From Actinomycetes bacterium (GTDB taxonomy: Bacteria; Actinomycetota; Acidimicrobiia; Acidimicrobiales; JAAEMS01): a DNA stretch of 54,535 bases. A model generated the notes under the pieces. That model saw only the letters and a list, made by a program, of their open reading frames with translations, was not told where the DNA came from and searched no databases. The position numbers and the translations under genes are program-made. This document shows, one piece after another, positions 1 through 10,133 of the stretch. The DNA is taken from NCBI GenBank assembly GCA_024225275.1, contig JAAEMS010000134.1, forward strand, positions 1 to 54,535, in the 5' to 3' direction. Numbering within the stretch: the stretch's first letter is position 1; the number at the start of each line of letters is the position of its first letter.

Positions 1-125
1 CACTCGGAGTCCATGGCGCCAGCGACGGCATGAAGGAGACCATGGGGTCGCTTCGCGACCTGTTCGGGGCCCGGGCCGAGATCATCTTGCTCGACCCCGT
101 CGCGGCCAAGGGCATCAACTTCTGA
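1..125 (+). CDS. 3' end of an unrecognised gene upstream of trpC (partial)
   Basis: An open frame enters from the left edge (first whole codon at base 3) and stops at TGA 123-125, giving 40 residues that end in LLDPVAAKGINF. The tail has an alternating hydrophobic/acidic pattern (AEIILLDP) that suits a globular enzyme's final strand. I do not recognise it as TrpE, TrpG, TrpD or HisI. Its stop overlaps the proposed CTG start of trpC, so it is probably translationally coupled to the trp genes. Function cannot be assigned from 40 residues. Confidence 0.6.
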   Translation, partial: LGVHGASDGMKETMGSLRDLFGARAEIILLDPVAAKGINF

Positions 126-898
126 GCACCTATCTCGACAAAATAGTCGACGCCCACCGGCAGGCGGCCGCCGCTGACACCCGTTTGCTCGCCGAGCTGA
201 GGACCCAGGCCGAGGCAATGGCTCCGGCGCGGGGGTTCGCCTCGGCGCTGGCATCAGCCAGCGGGCTCGCGGTGATCTCTGAGGTCAAACGTCGGTCTCC
301 GTCGAAGGGCGACTTGTTCGCCGACCTCGACCCCGCCCGGCTGGCCGGCGAGTACGAGTCAGGGGGCGCGGCCTGCCTGTCGGTGCTGACCGACGAGGAC
401 TTCTTCGGGGGTTCGGCCGCTGACCTCGCCGCCGCCCGGGGCGGATGTTCGCTACCCGTGTTGCGCAAGGACTTCACGGTGTGCGAGGCCGACGTGGTCG
501 ACGCCCGGCTCATGGGTGCCGACGCGGTACTGCTGATCGCGGCCGCCCTCGACGATGAGGAACTGAGCCGCCTTCACAGTCTGGCTCTCGACATCGGCCT
601 CGATGCTCTGGTTGAGATCCACGACGAGGCCGAGCTCGAACGGGCCCTGGCCATCGGTGCACACCTGGTGGGGGTCAATCAGCGCGATCTCGTCACCTTT
701 GAGGTCGACACGGAACGGGCCGTCCGCATGGCCCCCCAGATTCCCGCCGGTGTCGTGAGGGTGGCCGAGAGCGGAGTGCGGGGCCCTGACGATGCTCGCA
801 CCCTCCGGGAAGCTGGCTATCACGCCATCTTGGTCGGCGAGTTGCTGGTCACCAGTGGCGACGTCATCGCAGCGGTCGGAGCCCTACGCTCGGCGTGA
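122..898 (+). CDS. trpC: Indole-3-glycerol phosphate synthase
   Basis: TrpC closes the indole ring, converting carboxyphenylamino-deoxyribulose phosphate to indole-3-glycerol phosphate in tryptophan synthesis. The 258-residue product has the family's signatures: VISEVKRRSPSKG near residue 60, LRKDF at about 117, LVGVNQRDL at about 180 and VAESGVRG near 215, all part of the TIM-barrel active site. The usual N-terminus (STYLDKIVDAHR) is encoded upstream of any ATG, GTG or TTG. The only start that keeps it is CTG at 122, which overlaps the upstream stop as CTGA. A later TTG at 185 would remove the conserved first helix. The gene overlaps the alternative trpF frame at its 3' end and heads the trpCFBA run. 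Confidence 0.93.
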   Translation: MSTYLDKIVDAHRQAAAADTRLLAELRTQAEAMAPARGFASALASASGLAVISEVKRRSPSKGDLFADLDPARLAGEYESGGAACLSVLTDEDFFGGSAADLAAARGGCSLPVLRKDFTVCEADVVDARLMGADAVLLIAAALDDEELSRLHSLALDIGLDALVEIHDEAELERALAIGAHLVGVNQRDLVTFEVDTERAVRMAPQIPAGVVRVAESGVRGPDDARTLREAGYHAILVGELLVTSGDVIAAVGALRSA

Positions 899-965
899 GA
901 CCGTGGGAAGGCCGATGGTCGCGTACCCCGGTGGGAAGAACTCGTCCTGATCGGGACCGACCCGA

Positions 966-978
966 TACGGTCATCGCC
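966..978 (+). promoter_or_regulatory. -10 element for a leaderless internal trpF transcript
   Basis: TACGGT at 966-971 lies 7 bases before the GTG start of trpF. This matches the TANNNT-N6-8-start pattern seen before many other genes of the window. No convincing -35 element is visible. If active it would let trpFBA be transcribed separately from trpC. Confidence 0.35.
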
Positions 979-1674
979 GTGTTCGTGAAGATCTGCGGAG
1001 TCACCAGCGAAGAAGATGGGTTGCTGTCGGTCGCCTTGGGGGCCGACGCGGTGGGGTTCAACTTCTCGCCGACCTCGAAGCGACAGACCCGACCCAGCCT
1101 CGCCCGCGACATCATTCGACGCCTTCCTCCCGAGATCCTCACCGTGGCGATCTTCCGCGACCAGGCCCGGGAGCACGTACTGGAGGCGGTCAACGCCACT
1201 CGGGTCCGGGCGGTGCAGCTTCACGGGCATGAGCCGCCCGAGTATGCACAATGGATCCATGAGCGTGTGCCGGTACTCATCCAGGCCTTCGCCGCCGGAG
1301 ATCCCGGCCTCGATCAGCTGGCCGAGTACGGGGCTGACGCCGTTCTCGTCGACTCGCCCCTCCCTGGCTCCGGCGAGATCTTCGACTGGAGGATTCTCGA
1401 GCGGGCACCGGTCAACCACCCCAGGATGATCCTGGCCGGTGGCCTCGACGCCGACAATGTCGCAGAAGCCATCCGAGCCGTTCGACCTTGGGGCGTCGAC
1501 GTCGCAAGCGGCGTCGAGTCCTCACCCGGTCGCAAGGATCCGGTGAAGCTCCGGGCCTTCATCGAAGCGGCCAAGACAGCCATGCCCGACGACGCTGACT
1601 CGACCGGCGGGTCCGAGTCCGATTCGGGCCCCACTCCGTTCGACTGGCAGGAGGACCCGTCGCTGTGGCGATGA
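979..1674 (+). CDS. trpF: Phosphoribosylanthranilate isomerase
   Basis: TrpF performs the Amadori rearrangement of phosphoribosylanthranilate in tryptophan synthesis. The protein begins at GTG 979 with the canonical [12 protein letters not shown], in which the cysteine is the catalytic base. It also has VQLHGHE near residue 80, the catalytic aspartate in LVDSP near 120, LAGGLDADN near 150 and [14 protein letters not shown] near 175. The frame is open back to GTG 895, which overlaps the trpC stop and would add 28 arginine/proline-rich residues, but nothing there looks conserved. About 30 residues rich in D, S, G and P follow the barrel and end in [11 protein letters not shown]. The stop overlaps trpB as ATGA. 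Confidence 0.93.
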   Translation: MFVKICGVTSEEDGLLSVALGADAVGFNFSPTSKRQTRPSLARDIIRRLPPEILTVAIFRDQAREHVLEAVNATRVRAVQLHGHEPPEYAQWIHERVPVLIQAFAAGDPGLDQLAEYGADAVLVDSPLPGSGEIFDWRILERAPVNHPRMILAGGLDADNVAEAIRAVRPWGVDVASGVESSPGRKDPVKLRAFIEAAKTAMPDDADSTGGSESDSGPTPFDWQEDPSLWR

Positions 1675-2825
1675 CCGACCCCACCCCCGACGGCTATTTC
1701 GGCCAGTTCGGGGGCCGATTCGTTCCCGAAACCCTGATGCCGGCACTCATCGAACTGGACCGCGAGTTCCGGGCCGCCTGGGCCGACCCAGGCTTTCGGG
1801 CCGAGCTCGATCACCTTCTCCGCGAGTACGCGGGCCGGCCCTCGCCGGTCACCGAGTGCAAGCGGGCCAGCGAGGAACTCGGGCTTCGGCTCCTGCTCAA
1901 GCGCGAGGACCTGAACCACACCGGGTCTCACAAGATCAACAATGTGCTGGGCCAGGCCCTGCTGGCCCAGCGCATGGGAAAGACCCGGTTGGTGGCCGAG
2001 ACCGGTGCCGGTCAGCACGGCGTCGCCACGGCCACGGCCGCGGCCCTGCTGGGCATGGACTGTGTGGTCTACATGGGCGAGGTCGACATCGCCCGCCAGG
2101 AACTGAACGTGTTCCGGATGCGACTTCTGGGGTCTGAGGTGGTGTCAGCCGTGAGCGGTAGTCGCACCCTCAAGGACGCGGTCAACGAGGCCATGCGTCA
2201 CTGGGTCGCGGCCGTCGAGGACACCCACTACTGCTTGGGCTCGGTCATGGGTCCGCACCCGTATCCGTGGATGGTGCGCGAGTTTCATCGAGTGGTCGGT
2301 GACGAGGCCCGCAACCAGTGCGAGGCCCTGCTCGGGGGCGGGAAGGTGCCCGACGTCGTCACCGCCTGTGTCGGCGGTGGCTCGAACGCCATCGGGATCT
2401 TCTCGGGCTTTGCCGACTCCGAGGCCGAACTGGTGGGTGTCGAGCCCGCTGGTGGTGCGGCCATCAAGCGGGGGGTTCCCGGCGTCGTGCACGGAATGAA
2501 GTCGTTTCTCATGCAGGACGAGTACGGCCAGGTCCTCGAGGCCGAATCGATCTCGGCCGGCCTCGACTACCCCGGGGTCGGTCCCGAACACTCCCATCTC
2601 GCCGACATCGGTCGCGCCACCTACGTGCCGGTTGCCGACGATGAGGTCATCGAGGCCTTCAAGTTCCTCAGTCGTACCGAGGGGATCATCCCCGCCCTCG
2701 AGTCGGCCCACGCCCTGGCCTGGGTCATGCGCGACCGGGAGAAGCTGGCGGGCCAGACCGTGCTGCTCAACCTGAGCGGGCGCGGCGACAAGGACGTGGA
2801 CCAGATGATGGACATTCTCGGATGA
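1671..2825 (+). CDS. trpB: Tryptophan synthase beta chain
   Basis: TrpB condenses indole with serine using pyridoxal phosphate. The 384-residue protein has the hallmark N-terminus [13 protein letters not shown], the PLP-lysine motif HTGSHKINN near residue 82, [11 protein letters not shown] near 105 and the phosphate-binding GGGSNAIG near 230. The ATG at 1671 overlaps the trpF stop (ATGA). A GTG six bases upstream is in frame but less likely. The gene's stop in turn overlaps the trpA start, which fits equimolar synthesis of an alpha2beta2 complex. Confidence 0.97.
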   Translation: MTDPTPDGYFGQFGGRFVPETLMPALIELDREFRAAWADPGFRAELDHLLREYAGRPSPVTECKRASEELGLRLLLKREDLNHTGSHKINNVLGQALLAQRMGKTRLVAETGAGQHGVATATAAALLGMDCVVYMGEVDIARQELNVFRMRLLGSEVVSAVSGSRTLKDAVNEAMRHWVAAVEDTHYCLGSVMGPHPYPWMVREFHRVVGDEARNQCEALLGGGKVPDVVTACVGGGSNAIGIFSGFADSEAELVGVEPAGGAAIKRGVPGVVHGMKSFLMQDEYGQVLEAESISAGLDYPGVGPEHSHLADIGRATYVPVADDEVIEAFKFLSRTEGIIPALESAHALAWVMRDREKLAGQTVLLNLSGRGDKDVDQMMDILG

Positions 2826-3604
2826 CGAACCCACCGATCGAAGCCTCGTTCCGAGCAAAACGCGAGGCCGGTCGCAAGCTGCTCGTGCCTTACATCACCG
2901 GCGGTCTTGGTGACGACTGGCCCCGCATCATCGAGGCCGTGGCTGCCGCCGGCGCCGATGCCATCGAGGTGGGCATCCCGTTCTCTGATCCGGTCATGGA
3001 CGGCCCGGTCATCCAGGAGTCGTCAACCAAGGCCCTGGCCCAGGGCGCCAACCCTTTGGCCATCCTCGAAGAGCTCCGCAGCGTCGACGTCGACGTGCCG
3101 CTCATCACCATGGGCTACTACAACACCGTCTTCCGATTCGGCGACCAGCGCTACGCCGAGAACCTCGCCGAGGCTGGGGTCTCGGGCGCGATCGTGCCCG
3201 ACCTGTCGCTCGAGGAATGCGGCCCGTGGGCCGAGGCCGCCGATGGGGCCGGTGTCGAAACCATCCTGCTGGCGGCACCTACGGCCGACGACGATCGACT
3301 CAGCCGGGTCATCGACCGGGCCCGAGGTTTCGTCTATGGCGTCGGTGTACTGGGAGTGACCGGAGAGAGGGACGCACTGGCGGCCAGCGCCACTGAGATC
3401 GCCAACCGACTCAAGGCCCTGACCGACAAGCCAGTACTCATTGGCGTGGGGGTCAGCAACCCGGAGCAGGCGGCTGAGATCTCCCAGATCTCCGATGGGG
3501 TCATCGTGGGATCGGCCCTGGTCAGACGTATTCTCGAGGGCGCGGGACCCGACGGGGCCGGCCGGTTCGTGGCCTCCCTGCGGGCCGGCCTGGACGGTAC
3601 CTGA
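2822..3604 (+). CDS. trpA: Tryptophan synthase alpha chain
   Basis: TrpA cleaves indole-3-glycerol phosphate and passes indole to TrpB. The 260 residues form a complete TIM barrel of normal length. Visible motifs are [14 protein letters not shown] near residue 43, which carries the catalytic glutamate and aspartate region, GYYN near 100, IVPDLSLEE near 125, the phosphate-binding stretch VLGVTGER near 178 and [10 protein letters not shown] near 205. It starts inside the trpB stop (ATGA) and is followed four bases later by the HIT-like gene, so it is probably the last biosynthetic gene of the operon. Confidence 0.97.
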   Translation: MTNPPIEASFRAKREAGRKLLVPYITGGLGDDWPRIIEAVAAAGADAIEVGIPFSDPVMDGPVIQESSTKALAQGANPLAILEELRSVDVDVPLITMGYYNTVFRFGDQRYAENLAEAGVSGAIVPDLSLEECGPWAEAADGAGVETILLAAPTADDDRLSRVIDRARGFVYGVGVLGVTGERDALAASATEIANRLKALTDKPVLIGVGVSNPEQAAEISQISDGVIVGSALVRRILEGAGPDGAGRFVASLRAGLDGT

Positions 3605-3608
3605 GTCC

Positions 3609-3989
3609 GTGGGAGCGGGGGACCCGGTCGACGGGTGTGATCTGTGTGAGGCGGCCCGCTACACCCACTGGTACCACGAGGACGACATCTGCTGGATCGC
3701 CGACTGTGAGGTCTGTTCGGTCCCGATGGTCGTGTGGAAGCCCCATGGCATCGAGCCGCCGGGGCCTGAGATCGAGCACATGATGACCGAGCTGAGCCGG
3801 GTTGCCGACGAGCGCTTCGGCCCGGGGGAGTGGAGCCTCGATCGCACCATGCGCCAGATCCCCGACCACTTCCACGCCCACTGCCGCGATCCCCAGTGGC
3901 TCCAGCTCCGCTGGGAACGCCCCATGAGCCTCTACACCGGTGTCGGCACCGCCCGCACCGAGAGGGGTCAGACCCCTACCACCGATTGA
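3609..3989 (+). CDS. HIT-like protein with two CxxC pairs
   Basis: The 126-residue protein starts at GTG 3609, four bases after the trpA stop. It contains CDLC at 10-13, CEVC at 33-36 and HFHAH at 87-91. The last fits the His-x-His-x-His core of the HIT superfamily of nucleotide hydrolases and transferases. The paired cysteines near the N-terminus are typical of HIT proteins that bind zinc. The order CxxC, then CxxC, then HxHxH is seen directly; the enzymatic role is inference and no substrate can be named. The last dozen or so codons are supplied by the REP-like palindrome at 3955-4015, so the natural C-terminus may have been replaced. Confidence 0.75.
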   Translation: MGAGDPVDGCDLCEAARYTHWYHEDDICWIADCEVCSVPMVVWKPHGIEPPGPEIEHMMTELSRVADERFGPGEWSLDRTMRQIPDHFHAHCRDPQWLQLRWERPMSLYTGVGTARTERGQTPTTD

Positions 3990-4015
3990 GGGTCAGACCC
4001 CTCGGCTCTCGGTGC
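3955..4015. repeat. REP-like palindromic element
   Basis: Outer arms GCACCGAGAG (3955-3964) and CTCTCGGTGC (4006-4015) are perfect inverted repeats of 10 bases. Between them lie two copies of a GGGTCAGACCC palindrome, at 3963-3977 and 3989-4002. The whole can fold as one long hairpin or two small ones. It overlaps the 3' end of the HIT-like gene and could also act as a terminator before the next gene. Confidence 0.7.
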
Positions 4016-4098
4016 AGCCCAAACTCTTGCCGTCCGAGTGGCTTCGTTTGGCATCACGTGACGGGAATCTCTGGCCGGGCATCCTGGTTTCCATCGCA

Positions 4099-5457
4099 AT
4101 GAACTACGACCTGATCGTCATCGGCGGGGGAGCGGCCGGCCTGGCCGCCGCCCGCGAGGGCCAGCGCCGAGGAGCCCGCACCGCCTTGGTCAGCGACAGT
4201 CCCCTGGGGGGCGACTGCACCTTCACCGGCTGTGTTCCGTCCAAAGCCGTAATCGAAGCCGCCCATCGCGGCGCCTCGTTCACCGAGGCGTTCGCCAGGG
4301 CGCGCCAGGTCATCGATCGGATCGCCGCCACCGAGAACGCCGAGGTTCTTCGCTCCGAAGGTATCGATGTCATCGAGGAGCGGGCCCGGTTCACCGAACC
4401 AGGAGTTCTCGACGCCGGAGGTACCCGACTCACAGCTGGTTCCGTGGTCATCGCCACCGGCAGCGAGCCGGTGGTGCCCCCCATTCCCGGGCTGGCCGAT
4501 GCGCCCCACGTGACCAACGAGACCTTCTTCGATCTCACCAACTCTCCCGGGCGCCTGGCGATCCTCGGCGGCGGACCCATCGGTGTGGAGATGGCTCAGG
4601 CCACGGCCCGCCTGGGCGTCGAGACCACCCTGATCGAGGGAGCCGACCGCATCCTGGGTCGCGAGGAACCGGCCGCGTCTGAGGTGGTAGCCCGGGCCCT
4701 CGGAGCTGATGGGGTCGAGGTCGTCACCGGGTCATTCGTCGAACGGGTCCAGAGCAACGCCGGCACCGCCTGTCTGGTGACCGCGTCCGGCACCGAGGTC
4801 AACGCCGATCTCATCCTCGTGGCGGTTGGTCGGCGCGCCAATACCGCGGGGCTGGGCCTCGAGGACGTCGGGGTCGACCTCGACAATCGTGGTCATGTGG
4901 TGACCGACGACAAACTGCTGAGCACCGGCTCGAGGATCTGGGCAGCCGGTGACGTCACCGGCCGATTGGCGTTCACCCACGCCGCCGATGAGATGGGGCG
5001 ACTGGCGGTCATGAACGCCACTGGCCGCCGCCCGGTCCGCTACCGGAGCGATTGGACGCCTTGGGTGACCTTCACCGATCCCGAGGTCGCCCGGGTGGGC
5101 ATGACCGAGGCCGAAGCGGCCGAACACGGGGGCCGGGTGGCCGAGCTGCCCCTCAGTGAGCTGGATCGGGCCATCACAGCCGGCCGCACTGACGGGTTCA
5201 TCAAGCTGATCGCGGGACCCCGCAAGGTCCTCCGCAACAGGGGCGGCGGCCAGATCCTGGGAGCCACGATCGTGGCCGAACGGGCCGGCGAGATGATCCA
5301 CGAACCGGTGCTGGCCATGCGCACCCGCATGTTCGCCGGCCGGCTGGCGCAGGCGGTTCACGCCTACCCGACCTGGAGCATGGGCATTCAGAAGACGGCC
5401 GCCCAGCTCTTCATCGAGGTCGAGGGCCGGACCGCCCGCCCAGCCCGGTCCCGGTAG
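4099..5457 (+). CDS. FAD/NAD(P) disulfide oxidoreductase (mercuric reductase/lipoamide dehydrogenase-like)
   Basis: A complete 452-residue class I pyridine-nucleotide disulfide oxidoreductase. The N-terminus YDLIVIGGGAAGLAAA binds FAD and GDCTFTGCVPSK near residue 40 holds the redox-active cysteine pair. Next come ATGSEPVVPPIPG near 125, a second Rossmann motif LGGGPIGVE near 160, and AAGDVTG near 280. The C-terminal dimerisation segment ends in HAYPTWS, with the histidine in the place of the family's active-site base. There are no extra metal-binding cysteines, so mercuric reduction is not supported; the substrate is unknown. The ATG at 4099 is the only start giving a normal N-terminus. A relic of a related gene lies directly downstream. 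Confidence 0.88.
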   Translation: MNYDLIVIGGGAAGLAAAREGQRRGARTALVSDSPLGGDCTFTGCVPSKAVIEAAHRGASFTEAFARARQVIDRIAATENAEVLRSEGIDVIEERARFTEPGVLDAGGTRLTAGSVVIATGSEPVVPPIPGLADAPHVTNETFFDLTNSPGRLAILGGGPIGVEMAQATARLGVETTLIEGADRILGREEPAASEVVARALGADGVEVVTGSFVERVQSNAGTACLVTASGTEVNADLILVAVGRRANTAGLGLEDVGVDLDNRGHVVTDDKLLSTGSRIWAAGDVTGRLAFTHAADEMGRLAVMNATGRRPVRYRSDWTPWVTFTDPEVARVGMTEAEAAEHGGRVAELPLSELDRAITAGRTDGFIKLIAGPRKVLRNRGGGQILGATIVAERAGEMIHEPVLAMRTRMFAGRLAQAVHAYPTWSMGIQKTAAQLFIEVEGRTARPARSR

Positions 5458-5648
5458 TCACCCGGCGCTGGGTCCCGGCCACGGCCCTGGTCGACCCACC
5501 CATTCTCGAGATGCCCGAAGATCCTTCCTCCGGCGCGGCTGGTTGAGCCAGGTGGTGACCGAGAACCCCATCGAGAGGCTCCGGAGGCCGGCTGAAACCG
5601 AGGGGTTGGCCCTTTGCGGGAACACGACAGGCGCCCGCCGGAGAGTAA

Positions 5649-8455
<2,807 letters not shown>

Positions 8456-8457
8456 TC

Positions 8458-8588
8458 AGAGCGCGGAGCCTTCAGAGGGCAACGACTCGGGTGGTGGCTC
8501 CGGCCAGTGCCTGGCGCGGGCTTCTGGCCTGGACCAGGACCTGGCGCGGGGTTCTCACCCCGGCCGGGCTGGTTCCGGTCTGCCAGCT
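8458..8588. repeat. Intergenic copy of a dispersed repeat
   Basis: Bases 8472-8501 match the reverse complement of 18609-18638 at about 28 of 30 positions, and 18484-18513 less closely. The rest of this intergenic stretch has a short direct repeat (CCTGGCGCGGG twice, near 8510 and 8540) and no open frame I can support. The stretch lies between leuA's promoter region and the 3' end of the sigma factor gene. Confidence 0.55.
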
Positions 8589-9182
8589 CTAGGAGCTCGG
8601 GCTCCGGGGGGTGTGGGTGCCGGTCTTGGTCAGGTGTTCGCGGATGCGCTTGCGGGCTCGGTGGAGTCGGCTCATGACCGTGCCCACCGGGATCTCGAGC
8701 ATGTCGGCGGCTTCCTGGTAGGCGAGGCCATCGAGATCGACGAGCTGGACGACTTCGCGGAACTTGTCGGGGAGGCTGTTGAACGCCGTCTCGACTTCGC
8801 TGTCGAAGGTCTGCTCGACAACCCGGGTCTCGGGGCTGGCTCCGTCGGAGTCCTTGGCGGCCACCCGTAGGAAGGTCTCGTCGGGGTCGCGGAGCAACTC
8901 GGGCCGACGCCGGCGCACGCGATTGACCTGGGCGTTGCGAAGAATGGTCAGCAGCCACGCCCGCGGGTACCGGCCGTCGAAGCGATCGATGGCCCGGTAG
9001 GCGCGGAGCAGGGTGTCTTGGACCACGTCCTCGGCGTCCGCCTGGTTGCCCGTGATCGATCGGGCCACCCTCAACATGAGGTCCATCTCGGGGACGACGT
9101 ACTCGCGGAAGGCCGCCTCGCGTTCGGCATCGCTCATCGACGACGGTTCAGGGGGGGACGAGTCGGACATGGGTTCGTGCAT
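8589..9182 (-). CDS. ECF-family RNA polymerase sigma factor
   Basis: A 197-residue extracytoplasmic-function sigma factor. Region 2 includes the core-binding and -10-reading stretch GNQADAEDVVQDTLLRAYR (about 46-64) and RAWLLTILRNAQVNR (about 78-92). Region 4 carries the helix-turn-helix LAYQEAADMLEIPVGTVMSR followed by LHRARKRIREHL. It most resembles SigH/SigR-type factors by overall pattern, which is a weak inference. ATG 9182 or the in-frame ATG 9168 could be the start. No anti-sigma gene follows it. A truncated globin is divergently transcribed 63 bases away, so the two may share regulation by oxygen or redox state. Confidence 0.9.
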   Translation of the reverse strand: MHEPMSDSSPPEPSSMSDAEREAAFREYVVPEMDLMLRVARSITGNQADAEDVVQDTLLRAYRAIDRFDGRYPRAWLLTILRNAQVNRVRRRRPELLRDPDETFLRVAAKDSDGASPETRVVEQTFDSEVETAFNSLPDKFREVVQLVDLDGLAYQEAADMLEIPVGTVMSRLHRARKRIREHLTKTGTHTPRSPSS

Positions 9183-9233
9183 GTTGTCACGTCTGGAGCC
9201 ACCACGGAATGCCGGCCGGACCCCGCCACGGAA

Positions 9234-9245
9234 TACCTTCGTTGT
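9234..9245 (+). promoter_or_regulatory. -10 element for leaderless globin mRNA
   Basis: TACCTT at 9234-9239 is followed by 6 bases and the ATG. Just upstream, ACGGAAT occurs twice (from 9204 and from 9228), which is reminiscent of ECF GGAA -35 elements, but spacing to a matching -10 is not right. Confidence 0.4.
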
Positions 9246-9626
9246 ATGGATGAACAGGTGACAGTGTTCGAGACGGTGGGGGGCGCGCCGTTCTTCACGT
9301 CCATGATCGACCGGTTCTTCGAACTGGTCGACGCCGATCCGGTGGTGCGAGGCCTGTATCCCGACGACCTCACCGAGTCACGGCGGACGACCGCGTCGTT
9401 CCTGTGCCAGATGTGGGGTGGCCCAACCGACTACAGCCTCGAGCGGGGTCAACCCCGGCTGCGCATGAGGCACATGCCGTTCGCCATCGGTCAGCTCGAA
9501 CGTGATCGATGGGTCGAGCACATGCTCACGGCCCTGGGCGAGATGGGGCTCGACCCCGAGCTCGAGGAAGCGATGGTCAACTACTTCGAGACCGCCTCGA
9601 CCCACATGATCAACCAGCCCGAGTGA
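9246..9626 (+). CDS. Truncated hemoglobin, group II (GlbO-like)
   Basis: A 126-residue 2/2 globin that would bind heme and O2 in the cytoplasm. The family pattern is clear: LYPDDL at about 38, MWGGPTDYS at about 56, then RLRMRHMPF with the proximal histidine at 76, and ERDRWVEHM with the G8 tryptophan. The B10 position, tyrosine in mycobacterial GlbO, reads phenylalanine here (RFFELV, about 23-28), which would alter ligand stabilisation. It is divergent from the ECF sigma gene. The physiological role of GlbO-type proteins (O2 or NO chemistry) is known only in part. Confidence 0.92.
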   Translation: MDEQVTVFETVGGAPFFTSMIDRFFELVDADPVVRGLYPDDLTESRRTTASFLCQMWGGPTDYSLERGQPRLRMRHMPFAIGQLERDRWVEHMLTALGEMGLDPELEEAMVNYFETASTHMINQPE

Positions 9627-9712
9627 GCTCGGGCGGAGCCTTGTGATTCGGTTTCGACGGTCGAATCCTGCATGTTGCTGGGCGTCCTTCTGAACATCCG
9701 AAGCGGAAATGC

Positions 9713-9741
9713 TTGACTTTGTCGTTTGCATCGACTCACGT
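9713..9741 (+). promoter_or_regulatory. Candidate promoter of the HU gene
   Basis: TTGACT at 9713-9718 resembles a sigma-A -35 box; a weak TCACGT lies 17 bases further on. The following 50 bases lead to a strong ribosome binding site, AAGGAGA at 9781-9787. Unlike many neighbours this gene has a true 5' leader. Confidence 0.35.
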
Positions 9742-9793
9742 TGGTGCTCAGAAAGCCCGCCATTCCGGGAGCGGGACGAGAAGGAGACCGAGC

Positions 9794-10066
9794 ATGAACA
9801 AGACCGAACTGGTGGCAGCCATCGCTGACCGCACCGGTGTGTCGAAGACCGATGTCGACAAGTCGTTGGGTGGACTGTTCGACGTTGTCAGCGATCAGGT
9901 GAAGGCGGGCGACAAGGTGTCGATCCCCGGCTTCATCAGCTTCGAGCAGACCATCCGCAAGCCGCGGACCGGCCGCAACCCCCAGACCGGTGAGTCCATC
10001 CAGATCAAGGGTGGCCCTGCTGTCAAGGTGAGCGCTGGTGCGAAGCTGAAAGGCATCTTCAAGTAG
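9794..10066 (+). CDS. HU-family nucleoid DNA-binding protein
   Basis: A 90-residue histone-like protein that bends DNA nonspecifically as a dimer. It begins MNKTELVAAIADRTG, has the helical dimer half with GLFDVVSDQV, and the DNA-wrapping arm with IPGFISFEQTIRKPRTGRNPQ (in two pieces around residues 44-64), then KGGPAVKVSAGAKLK. The length matches classic HU; there is no lysine-rich mycobacterial tail. AAGGAGA lies 7 bases before the ATG. A 12-bp terminator follows. Confidence 0.96.
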   Translation: MNKTELVAAIADRTGVSKTDVDKSLGGLFDVVSDQVKAGDKVSIPGFISFEQTIRKPRTGRNPQTGESIQIKGGPAVKVSAGAKLKGIFK

Positions 10067-10090
10067 ATCGCCAACAACCCTGTTTCTGGT

Positions 10091-10120
10091 ACGAGCCGCC
10101 GGCCCCCGCCGGCGGCTCGT
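10091..10120. terminator. Bidirectional terminator between HU and SppA genes
   Basis: ACGAGCCGCCGG (10091-10102) and CCGGCGGCTCGT (10109-10120) form a perfect 12-bp stem with a C-rich loop. It lies between two convergent genes. There is no T-run. Confidence 0.75.
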
Positions 10121-10133
10121 CCGCGTACGGGCT

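Noticed and set aside
4099..5457. Mercuric reductase assignment for the intact flavoprotein
   Set aside because: The C-terminal cysteine pair and N-terminal metal-binding domain of MerA are missing, and no mer genes are nearby.
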